NCBI GenBank assembly: GCA_019416455.1
Contig: DXXG01000028.1
Coordinates: forward strand, 124,001 to 188,000
Length of the DNA stretch: 64,000 nt
Direction of reading: 5' to 3'
From: Clostridiales bacterium
GTDB lineage: Bacteria; Bacillota; Clostridia; Oscillospirales; Acutalibacteraceae
In this document: positions 49,847 to 57,112 of the stretch, in pieces
How positions within the stretch are numbered: position 1 is the first letter of the stretch
Layout of the letters: each line of letters opens with the position of its first letter
Notes under the pieces: model-generated
Told to the model about the DNA's origin: nothing
Database searches by the model: none
The model's input: the letters and a program-made list of their open reading frames with translations, nothing else
Translations under genes and position numbers: made by a program

Positions 49847-50070
49847 AAATGTTCCTCCTATGGGTTTAGGAATACTCCCTTCATAGAGATGATAAGGGGC
49901 CGGATGGGCTTCGCCGTCCGGATTGCCCTGAGCGGATACGTAGTGTACCGCCCTTTTACAACTGCTGATAGTATACCGCACCTGCGGTGGGCGAATCGCG
50001 CCTTGGGCGGCGGGCTGTGCCTACGCTGTTCCAGACGTCAGCACACGTCCGCGCCGTTGTATTGACGCTT
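49847..50070 (-). promoter_or_regulatory. Structured leader of the hydrogenase regulatory block
   Basis: The predicted transcript has about 220 nt before the first ATG, with several short GC-rich hairpins. These are GACGT/ACGTC near the 5' end, GGCG-cgatt-CGCC, ACCGC-aggt-GCGGT, and CCGGA-c-GGC-gaa-GCC-ca-TCCGG. No terminator or known riboswitch consensus is seen. Confidence 0.45.
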
Positions 50071-50076
50071 GCCGAT

Positions 50077-50105
50077 ATTATACCATATCTACGCTTCTGT
50101 TACAA
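50077..50105 (-). promoter_or_regulatory. Sigma-A promoter of the hydrogenase regulatory block
   Basis: TTGTAA (50100-50105) and TATAAT (50077-50082) with a 17-nt spacer on the minus strand. Confidence 0.8.
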
Positions 50106-50222
50106 ATATTTTTATGGATTTTTTCAAAACGAGAGTTTTGACTGTCCCTAATGTAAGGCAACCATAGTCATCTCATTTTTCCGTATAAGGAGCAATCCAT
50201 CTTCTTAGAAACGAGCCATTTC

Positions 50223-50265
50223 GTGGACACAGTCCACAGTACAAGGACATTTACACAAATGTGTA
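50223..50265. promoter_or_regulatory. Two inverted repeats upstream of serC
   Basis: GTGGAC-aca-GTCCAC at 50223-50237 and TACACA-aa-TGTGTA at 50252-50265 lie 52-95 bp upstream of the serC -35 box. They are possible regulator sites; I do not recognise the regulator. Confidence 0.4.
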
Positions 50266-50316
50266 CTTGGGTGGTAGTAATCGAGTAAAATTTGTGAAAA
50301 AAAATTAATTTTGTCC

Positions 50317-50345
50317 TTGCATTTGCCCGAAAGAGCCACTATAAT
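50317..50345 (+). promoter_or_regulatory. Sigma-A promoter of serC-serA
   Basis: TTGCAT and TATAAT with a 17-nt spacer; the leader of about 55 nt ends in AGAGGAGG. Confidence 0.8.
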
Positions 50346-50407
50346 GGTAAAAACTTTACCAGTTTGAAGGGATAAATCATTAATAAATCCCCAGAGGAGG
50401 TCAAACC

Positions 50408-51490
50408 ATGTCTCGAGTTTACAATTTTTCCGCCGGGCCTTCCATGCTGCCCGAAGAGGTTTTGAAAAAAGCCGCCGCTGAAATGTTGGATTACCAGGGC
50501 AGCGGCCAGTCCGTCATGGAGATGTCCCACCGCTCAAAGGTCTACGATGTCATCATCAAGGACGCTCAGCGCCTGCTGCGGGAAGTGATGAATATCCCGG
50601 ACAATTACAAGGTGCTGTTTTTGCAGGGCGGCGCTTCCTCTCAGTTCGCCGCTGTTCCCATGAACCTGATGACCAAGTCCGGCAAGGCCGACTACGTCCT
50701 GTCCGGACAGTTCTCCACCAAAGCTTACAAAGAGGCGGCTCGCTACGGCGACTGCAAAGTGGTAGCCTCCTCTAAAGAGGATAATTTCTCCCATATCCCC
50801 GCTCTGGACCCCAAAGAGTTTCGGCCCGACGCGGACTATTTCCACATCTGCCTGAACAACACCATCTACGGTACCGTGTGGCATGAGCTGCCCGACACCG
50901 GCGACGTGCCCCTGGTGGCCGATATCTCCTCCTGCATCTTGTCCCGTCCCATCGACGTGAGCAAGTTTGGTTTGCTGTATGCCGGCGCCCAGAAAAACGT
51001 GGCTCCCGCCGGTCTAACCATCGTCATCGTCCGGGAGGATCTACTGGGCAACGCCATGGAGTTCACTCCCACCATGTTCAACTATCAGGTGATGGCGGAA
51101 AATGACTCCATGTACAACACTCCCCCCTGCTGGCCCATCTACATCTGCAAGTTGGTGCTGGAGTGGATCCAGAGCATTGGCGGTCTAGAGGAGATGGAGA
51201 AGCGCAACGTGCGCAAGGCCCAGCTGCTGTACGACTTCCTGGATTCTTCCTCCCTGTTCAAGGGCTGCGCTGAAAAAGACAGCCGCTCCATTATGAACGT
51301 GACCTTCGTCACCGGTGACAAGGACCTGGACGCCAAGTTCGTCAAAGAAGCAGAGGCTGCCGGATTCGTCAATCTGAAGGGTCACCGCAGCGTGGGCGGC
51401 ATGCGCGCCTCCATCTACAACGCTATGCCCGAGGAAGGTGTGGCGAAGCTGGTGGAATTCATGAAGAAGTTTGAAGCGGAAAATAAGTGA
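50408..51490 (+). CDS. serC: Phosphoserine aminotransferase
   Basis: PLP enzyme converting 3-phosphohydroxypyruvate to phosphoserine. The 360-residue protein starts RVYNFSAGPSMLPEEVL, has FLQGGASSQFAAVPMN for phosphate and cofactor contact, and the Schiff-base lysine in GAQKNVAPAGL. HRSVGGMRASIYNA near the C-terminus is also typical. Length is as expected. It is followed after 21 nt by serA. Confidence 0.96.
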   Translation: MSRVYNFSAGPSMLPEEVLKKAAAEMLDYQGSGQSVMEMSHRSKVYDVIIKDAQRLLREVMNIPDNYKVLFLQGGASSQFAAVPMNLMTKSGKADYVLSGQFSTKAYKEAARYGDCKVVASSKEDNFSHIPALDPKEFRPDADYFHICLNNTIYGTVWHELPDTGDVPLVADISSCILSRPIDVSKFGLLYAGAQKNVAPAGLTIVIVREDLLGNAMEFTPTMFNYQVMAENDSMYNTPPCWPIYICKLVLEWIQSIGGLEEMEKRNVRKAQLLYDFLDSSSLFKGCAEKDSRSIMNVTFVTGDKDLDAKFVKEAEAAGFVNLKGHRSVGGMRASIYNAMPEEGVAKLVEFMKKFEAENK

Positions 51491-51511
51491 GGGAAAGGAG
51501 CAGTCACTGCC

Positions 51512-52678
51512 ATGCATAAGATTCTATGCTTGAATAAGATCAGTCCTGTTGGAACAAAACGCTTTGGGGAGTCCTACACCTTCTCCCCGGAGATGGAAAA
51601 CCCGGAAGGCATCCTGGTGCGGTCCGCTTCCATGCACGACATGGAGCTGGGCGAGAATCTTCTTGCCATTGCCCGGGCGGGCGCTGGCGTAAACAATATT
51701 CCTGTGGACAAATGTTTGGAAAAAGGCATCGTGGTATTCAATACCCCTGGCGCCAATGCCAACGCCGTGAAAGAGCTGGTGCTGGCCTCTCTGTTCCTCA
51801 CCTCCCGGAAGATCGGCCCCGCCATGGACTGGGTCAAGACCCTGAAGGGCCAGGGAGATCAGGTGGAGAAGCTGGTGGAAAAGGGCAAAAGCGCTTTTGC
51901 TGGTCCTGAGATCCAGGGTAAGACTCTGGGCGTGGTAGGTCTGGGAGCCATTGGCATCCTGGTTGCCAACGCCGCCACTCAGCTGGGCATGGAAGTCTAC
52001 GGCTACGACCCCTTCCTGTCCGTGGAGCATGCTTGGCACCTGTCCAGCGCTGTTCACCGTTCCCTCACCTTGGAGGAGCTTTACTCCCACGCTGACTACA
52101 TCACCCTGCACCTCCCCTTCACCAAGGAGAACAAGGGCATGGTCAACGCCGATACCATCGCCAAAATGAAAGATGGAGTGCGGATCCTCAACTTTGCCCG
52201 GGGCGGCTTGGTGGACTCCGCCGCTCTGCTGGATGCTTTGGCCAGCGGCAAGGTCTCTGCCTACGCTACGGATTTCCCTGATGACAGTCTGATCGGCGCG
52301 GAAGGCGTGGTGGCTATCCCCCATCTGGGAGCTTCCACTCCTGAGAGCGAAGATAACTGCGCCTGCATGGCAGTGGATCAGATCAAGGATTACCTGGAGA
52401 ATGGCAACATTCTCAACTCCGTGAATATGCCTTCCATCTCCATGGCTCGGGAACCCGGTACCCAGCGTATCTGCCTGATCCATGAAAATGTGCCTAATAC
52501 CATCGCTATGTTCGCCGCCACCTGCGGTCAGGAAGGCTTAAACATCGAGAACATGCAGAGCAAATCCCGGGGCGAGTACGCCTACACCATTCTGGATGTT
52601 TCCGGTCAGGTCTCGCCCGCGGCTGTGGAGGCATTGAAAGCTCTGGATCCCATTGTAAAAGTCCGGGTCATTCAGTGA
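51512..52678 (+). CDS. serA: D-3-phosphoglycerate dehydrogenase with ACT domain
   Basis: First step of serine synthesis. The 388-residue form has the catalytic domain with ARAGAGVNNIPVDKC, the Rossmann motif GVVGLGAIGILVAN, catalytic Arg in NFARGGLVDS and the His in IPHLGASTPESEDN. It ends with an ACT-like serine-sensing domain (ENVPNTIAMFAATCGQEGLN in part). It lacks the long intervening domain of type 1 enzymes. It forms a two-gene operon with serC; serB is not nearby. Confidence 0.94.
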   Translation: MHKILCLNKISPVGTKRFGESYTFSPEMENPEGILVRSASMHDMELGENLLAIARAGAGVNNIPVDKCLEKGIVVFNTPGANANAVKELVLASLFLTSRKIGPAMDWVKTLKGQGDQVEKLVEKGKSAFAGPEIQGKTLGVVGLGAIGILVANAATQLGMEVYGYDPFLSVEHAWHLSSAVHRSLTLEELYSHADYITLHLPFTKENKGMVNADTIAKMKDGVRILNFARGGLVDSAALLDALASGKVSAYATDFPDDSLIGAEGVVAIPHLGASTPESEDNCACMAVDQIKDYLENGNILNSVNMPSISMAREPGTQRICLIHENVPNTIAMFAATCGQEGLNIENMQSKSRGEYAYTILDVSGQVSPAAVEALKALDPIVKVRVIQ

Positions 52679-52710
52679 TCGTTTCTGCCAAATAGCACAC
52701 ATCATAAACA

Positions 52711-52738
52711 AAGGAGCTCCTTAACCGGAGCTCCTTTT
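52711..52738 (+). terminator. Terminator of serC-serA
   Basis: AGGAGCTCC and GGAGCTCCT pair with a 6-nt loop, followed by TTTTCTT. Confidence 0.8.
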
Positions 52739-52779
52739 CTTGCTCATTTATTTATTATATAGTATAGCACAAAACAAAA

Positions 52780-52801
52780 AGAAGGCCCCGAAGGGCCTTC
52801 T
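52780..52801 (-). terminator. Terminator of the zinc-ribbon membrane protein gene
   Basis: AGAAGGCCC and GGGCCTTCT pair with a 4-nt loop; five T follow on the minus strand. Confidence 0.8.
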
Positions 52802-52821
52802 ACTGTGGCGATACTAGATCA

Positions 52822-53793
52822 TTACTGCTGGGGAGGAACGTCCGTGGGCCCGCCAGGCTGCTGGGGAGGCACATTGTTCTGAGGCGGCACATTCCCGTAA
52901 GGAGGCATATTCTGTCCGTAAACAGGCTGGACAGGAGGATACACCAGCATGGTCATCTTATTGCGGTACTCACTGAGCAGCAAAGAGATAAGGATCATGG
53001 TCGCGGCTGCAGCAAGAGCGCTGACTCCAGCCAAGGGAGAGGTGATCAAAGAGACCACACCGCTGAACGCGCCCAAAATGCCCAAGACCATCAGGAAACC
53101 AGTGAGGAACCGGGAGATCCGGTTGTCAGGCATTCCGGTGACCGCGGTAGCCTTGATGCGGTTGATCGCACGGATCACAGAGACCTGAAATGCGATAAAC
53201 AGAGCTACAAAGGCAGCCACCACCAAAAGGACCACAATGACCACTGCCATTGCCGCGGCCAAGCTGCTGGCACCGTAATAGCTCACATTGCTGCTGGCTC
53301 CCGCTGCAACAACCATGATGATCCCCAAGATCACCAGAAGAAACTCAACCAAGCAATAGAGTACCAGACTGATGTAGGAGATCACTTTGCAAATGGTCAA
53401 GCCAGTTGTAGCCACATTGCCTGTCTGGGTGTTGCGGCAGCTGACAAAAAACAGCCACATGCCCACCACAGTCAGGATAGAAGGAATAGCGGCCACAACA
53501 GAAGCGGCCACAGAGCTGCTTTCCAAAACACTCATCATGGGATAGAACACTTCGGGATCCACGCCGGCGTTGGCACCGTAATAATATATCTCCACCAGAA
53601 GATCATTCATGGTGAAAGACGCCAGAAGCGTAAACAGTACAGCCACTGAATACAGGATAGCCGCCGTCAGGAATTTCGTTGAGGAACCCATGGTTTTGAT
53701 CAGGTTGACTGCCGGGTTGGAAGACAGCATCGGCGCACCACAGGGGCACTGAGTGCCGTCAGGGATCGCCCTTCCGCATTTGGGACAAATCAT
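52822..53793 (-). CDS. Zinc-ribbon membrane protein with proline-rich tail
   Basis: A 323-residue protein of unknown function. It opens with a zinc ribbon (CPKCGRAIPDGTQCPCG), followed by about five to six hydrophobic segments (residues 40-270), and ends with a repetitive Pro/Gln-rich tail (about 285-323). This build, a zinc ribbon plus helices plus low-complexity tail, is common in Firmicutes and mostly unassigned. It stands alone between serA and the SLH gene. Start is ATG 53793. Confidence 0.65.
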   Translation of the reverse strand: MICPKCGRAIPDGTQCPCGAPMLSSNPAVNLIKTMGSSTKFLTAAILYSVAVLFTLLASFTMNDLLVEIYYYGANAGVDPEVFYPMMSVLESSSVAASVVAAIPSILTVVGMWLFFVSCRNTQTGNVATTGLTICKVISYISLVLYCLVEFLLVILGIIMVVAAGASSNVSYYGASSLAAAMAVVIVVLLVVAAFVALFIAFQVSVIRAINRIKATAVTGMPDNRISRFLTGFLMVLGILGAFSGVVSLITSPLAGVSALAAAATMILISLLLSEYRNKMTMLVYPPVQPVYGQNMPPYGNVPPQNNVPPQQPGGPTDVPPQQ

Positions 53794-53953
53794 AAATCAT
53801 ACCCTCCAAACTCTAAAAATACATCCAGCAAACCGGTTTGCACGATAAAAACTTCCTCTTCCAATTTACACGGATGCTTTTCTCTATATTACAGGATGGG
53901 CAGAAAAAAAGCAACGCAAAATGTGTAAAAGAATCAATTTATCTGTAAAATGG

Positions 53954-53982
53954 TAGACAAGAGCCGCAGGGAGTGTTATATT
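53954..53982 (+). promoter_or_regulatory. Promoter of the SLH-glycosidase gene
   Basis: TAGACA and TATATT with a 17-nt spacer, about 30 nt before the ribosome site TAAGGAGGAAG. Confidence 0.6.
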
Positions 53983-54016
53983 ATGTAAAGCTGTGTTTTG
54001 TAAGGAGGAAGAACCG

Positions 54017-55666
54017 ATGAAAAAGAAAAGGATTCGACTGCTTTCACTTCTCCTGTGCGTAGTTCTGGTACTGGCAGGCCTGCCCATGTCGGCCAGTGCC
54101 GCCCAGTTCAGCGACGTCCCTTCGGGAGCGTGGTACTACAAAGCTGTAACATCTCTTGCGGATCAGGGGATTATCACAGGCACCGGAGGAAATAAATTCT
54201 CTCCCAACTCCCCTATCACCCGTGGATCGTTTGTCACGATGCTGGCAAAATCCGTCCTCACCTACGGTGATATCCAGCAGTATCAGTTCCAAGGAAGCTT
54301 CAAAGACGTGAAAAGCTCCCACTGGGCCAATCCCTACGTAAACTGGGCTGTGGAAACAGGCGTAGCGGACGGTTACGAGGACAACACTTTCCGTCCTGAT
54401 AAAAAGGTTACCCGTCAGGAAATGGCTGTGATGGTCCGGAACTTCGCCAAGAGCACCGGCAGGCAGTTCCCCTCCATCAATAACCCCGTCACATTCAAGG
54501 ACCAGTCCAAGATCGCCTCTTGGGCTTTGGAAGCCGTGAAACTCTGCCAGCGCGCGGACGTGATCAACGGCGACGCAGATACGGGGAAATTCCGCCCCAC
54601 CGACAACGCCAGCCGGGCGGAAGCCGCCTCTATCTGCTATAAATTCCTGAACAACTGCAAGACCGATGGATATTCCATCGTGCAGAAACGGGTAAAGAAC
54701 GTGGCTGTGCGTTCCGTGTCTTTTACAATCAGCGATTACACCCCCGGTTTGGTTATGGCTCAAGACATGGTGGACGGACGGGAAAGCGTCACCAGCCTGG
54801 TGAACCGCACCGGCGCCACCATCGCCGTGAACGGCGCCTTCTTCAACATGGATGACTACACTCCTCTGGGCACTCTGATCAGTGAGGGGCGCATCCTGAC
54901 TGTGGACAATACATACGCTCCTGAAAAGGCTGCCCTGGTGGTATCGCCTTCCGGGAGCATCTCCGTGGAAAGCTTCAAGACCCTGATCACCGCTACTTTG
55001 ACTGACGCAGAGGGCAAGGAACTGTCCGCTGTGGAGAATGTGGTGGTCAACAAATGGCCCAGCAGCAGCACGGACGCCGCTCGAATCCTGGCCACCAGAG
55101 ACTGGGGCACCAAGCTGAACTTCCCCACCCGTGATGCCGTGGTGGTGGATTCCACCGGCACCATCACTGCCGTGTACCAAAACGCCAGCAACGTGGATAT
55201 TCCTCAGGGCGGTTTCGTGCTGTGTCAGAGGGCCCGGCGGCAGTACGAAGGCAACTTCTTTGACTCCTGCAAAGTGGGCATGACCATTTCCGTGGATCAA
55301 GTCTATCAGGATATTTCCGGAGGCGAGCTTCCCTTTGACCCTGTGCTCTCCATCGGCGCAGGTCCCCGGATCGTCAAAGACGGCAAAGTCTATGGCAGCT
55401 ACGCCACCTACCGTGAAGAAGGTTTCAGCGATTGGGTCACTTCCGGAAACACGGTGCGTGTTTGCGTGGGCATCCGGAAAAACGGCACCTTGGTCATCGC
55501 GGAGGCAAACACCAGTGTGCCGAAAATGGCAGAGATCATGTTGGCTTTTGGTTGCAGCGACGCTGTGAACCTGGACGGCGGCGGATCCACAAACCTTTAT
55601 GTGGACGGATATTGGCTGTACGGTCCTCAAAGCCGACTGCTCAACAACATGCTTTACTTCCGATAA
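54017..55666 (+). CDS. S-layer-homology protein with phosphodiester glycosidase domain
   Basis: A secreted 549-residue protein. It has a signal peptide (about residues 1-27, ending SMSASAA), then three SLH repeats (about 28-205; the second is HWANPYVNWAVETGVADGY) that anchor to wall polymers. A C-terminal NAGPA/DUF2233 domain follows, with VNGAFFNMDDYTPLGTL and the NLDGGGSTNLYV signature. NAGPA-type domains cleave sugar phosphodiesters, so it may act on wall polymers or exopolysaccharide. The start at 54017 fits the signal peptide and the ribosome site. It stands alone with promoter and terminator. Confidence 0.88.
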   Translation: MKKKRIRLLSLLLCVVLVLAGLPMSASAAQFSDVPSGAWYYKAVTSLADQGIITGTGGNKFSPNSPITRGSFVTMLAKSVLTYGDIQQYQFQGSFKDVKSSHWANPYVNWAVETGVADGYEDNTFRPDKKVTRQEMAVMVRNFAKSTGRQFPSINNPVTFKDQSKIASWALEAVKLCQRADVINGDADTGKFRPTDNASRAEAASICYKFLNNCKTDGYSIVQKRVKNVAVRSVSFTISDYTPGLVMAQDMVDGRESVTSLVNRTGATIAVNGAFFNMDDYTPLGTLISEGRILTVDNTYAPEKAALVVSPSGSISVESFKTLITATLTDAEGKELSAVENVVVNKWPSSSTDAARILATRDWGTKLNFPTRDAVVVDSTGTITAVYQNASNVDIPQGGFVLCQRARRQYEGNFFDSCKVGMTISVDQVYQDISGGELPFDPVLSIGAGPRIVKDGKVYGSYATYREEGFSDWVTSGNTVRVCVGIRKNGTLVIAEANTSVPKMAEIMLAFGCSDAVNLDGGGSTNLYVDGYWLYGPQSRLLNNMLYFR

Positions 55667-55672
55667 GGGTAT

Positions 55673-55708
55673 AAAAAAGGCTGTCGCCAATGCGACAGCC
55701 TTTTCTTT
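55673..55708. terminator. Bidirectional terminator between the SLH gene and nagA
   Basis: AAAAGGCTGTCGC and GCGACAGCCTTTT form a 13-bp stem with a 4-nt loop, with T runs on both strands. Confidence 0.88.
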
Positions 55709-55713
55709 TGCTT

Positions 55714-56838
55714 TTAGTGATACACAGCCACAATATCCAGGTTTTCATCCAAAACCACAAGATCAGCTCTCTTGCCGGGAACGATACTGCCGATCTCCTG
55801 GTCCATACCGATGGCCTTGGCAGGGATCAGGGTTGCGGCCTTCACCGCTTGTGAGAAGGGCACACCGAAGGAAACCAGATTTTTCACCTCTTGGTGCAGG
55901 TTGGTCACAGACCCGGCAATGGTGCCGTCGTCCAAGGTGGCCTTGCCGTCCCGAACGGTGACCAGCTGCCCACCCAGGTCGAAACGCTCTCCCTCGGGCA
56001 TTCCGTTGGCACGCATGGAATCGCTGACTACCAGCGCTCTATCCCCCAGAACATGGAAGGCTGTGCGCAGCACCGAAGGATGAATGTGGAACCCGTCGCA
56101 GATCAGCTCACCCCGGACCCGCTCGTCCTCTAACACTGCCCCCACCACACCGGGAGCCCGGTGGTTCAAGCCGCTCATGGCGTTAAACAGATGGGTAGCG
56201 TGAGTGATGCCCCAGTCAAAAGCTTCTTTTGCTTTATCATAATCAGCGGTGGTGTGGGCAATGGACACAGCACACAGTTTGCTGGCCTCTCTAACGAACT
56301 GGCAGCCGCCAGGCTGTTCCGGGGCAATGTCCACCAGCCGGACGATGCCGCCGCTCAGTTCGTAGAAATGGCGGAACAGTTCCATGTCAGGAGCAAGGAT
56401 GTCCTCCTCCTTCTGGGCGCCTTTCCGCTCTTTGGAGATGAACGGCCCCTCCATGTTCACGCCCACTACCCGGGCGCCGTCCTCGATGGGATGATCCATC
56501 AAGTCTTTTGCGGCCAACAACGCCTGTTCGATCACTTCCCGGCCTGTGGTCATGGTGGTGGGACAGAAGGAAGTCACTCCATGCTCCAGCAGGAATCGGG
56601 ACATGGTCTCCAAAGCTTCCCGGGTACCGTCGCAGGTATCAGCCCCTCCACAGCCATGGATGTGCACGTCCACAAAACCCGGTACCACGGTGTACTCTCC
56701 CCCGCAGTCCACGGCCAGGTCCTCCTCTTTGCGAGGTAGGTCCTTGCCCACTCGGAGGATCTTTCCGTCTTGGATCTCGATGTCTCCCTGAACCAGGTTA
56801 AAATCCTCATCCAGGTACTTTGTGTGGATCAACAGCAT
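55714..56838 (-). CDS. nagA: N-acetylglucosamine-6-phosphate deacetylase
   Basis: It removes acetate from GlcNAc-6-P in amino-sugar recycling. The 374-residue amidohydrolase has VPGFVDVHIHGCGGADTCDG with the HIH metal site, the metal Glu in GVNMEGPFIS, HLFNAMSGLNHRAPG, CDGFHIHPSVLR and the catalytic Asp in VVSDSMRANGMPEG. The start is ATG 56838; a longer frame to 56988 overlaps bofA. nagB is not nearby. Confidence 0.93.
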   Translation of the reverse strand: MLLIHTKYLDEDFNLVQGDIEIQDGKILRVGKDLPRKEEDLAVDCGGEYTVVPGFVDVHIHGCGGADTCDGTREALETMSRFLLEHGVTSFCPTTMTTGREVIEQALLAAKDLMDHPIEDGARVVGVNMEGPFISKERKGAQKEEDILAPDMELFRHFYELSGGIVRLVDIAPEQPGGCQFVREASKLCAVSIAHTTADYDKAKEAFDWGITHATHLFNAMSGLNHRAPGVVGAVLEDERVRGELICDGFHIHPSVLRTAFHVLGDRALVVSDSMRANGMPEGERFDLGGQLVTVRDGKATLDDGTIAGSVTNLHQEVKNLVSFGVPFSQAVKAATLIPAKAIGMDQEIGSIVPGKRADLVVLDENLDIVAVYH

Positions 56839-56873
56839 TTGAAACGTCCTCCCTTTTTCCCCGAAGGGTTCTC

Positions 56874-57047
56874 TTAGAGAATGGTATTCAGCAGGATCAG
56901 CAGCGTCACTCCAGGGATCCCTAAAAAGCCTGCCGCTCCCAGACTGAGCCGGTTGACAGGCAGAACCACCCCGGTATAAGCGCCGCAAAGGTTGACAAGC
57001 GCCAGAGCAGCCAGGCCCAGCGCCGCTGATAACAAAAACCCCTTCAT
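56874..57047 (-). CDS. bofA: BofA-like sporulation protein (pro-sigma-K processing inhibitor)
   Basis: A 57-residue, two-helix membrane protein. The pattern VVLPVNRLSLGAAGFLGIPG, then VTLLILLNTIL, is that of BofA, which holds the SpoIVFB protease inactive at the mother-cell forespore boundary. The start is ATG 57047 (MKGFLLSAALG) with AGGAGG upstream. It implies that the organism, or a recent ancestor, makes endospores. It lies between rnr and nagA; bofA is more often near recR, so its position is unusual. Confidence 0.85.
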   Translation of the reverse strand: MKGFLLSAALGLAALALVNLCGAYTGVVLPVNRLSLGAAGFLGIPGVTLLILLNTIL

Positions 57048-57112
57048 GGGAAAGACCTCCTGTTTGTCCGGATGGTAATCTGTATGAAGGAGCAATTTAG
57101 TTTATGCTGGTC

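Noticed and set aside
49860..50090. c-di-GMP or cobalamin riboswitch before the hydrogenase regulators
   Set aside because: No CACGCACAGGGCAAACC-like core and no B12 box; only generic hairpins.
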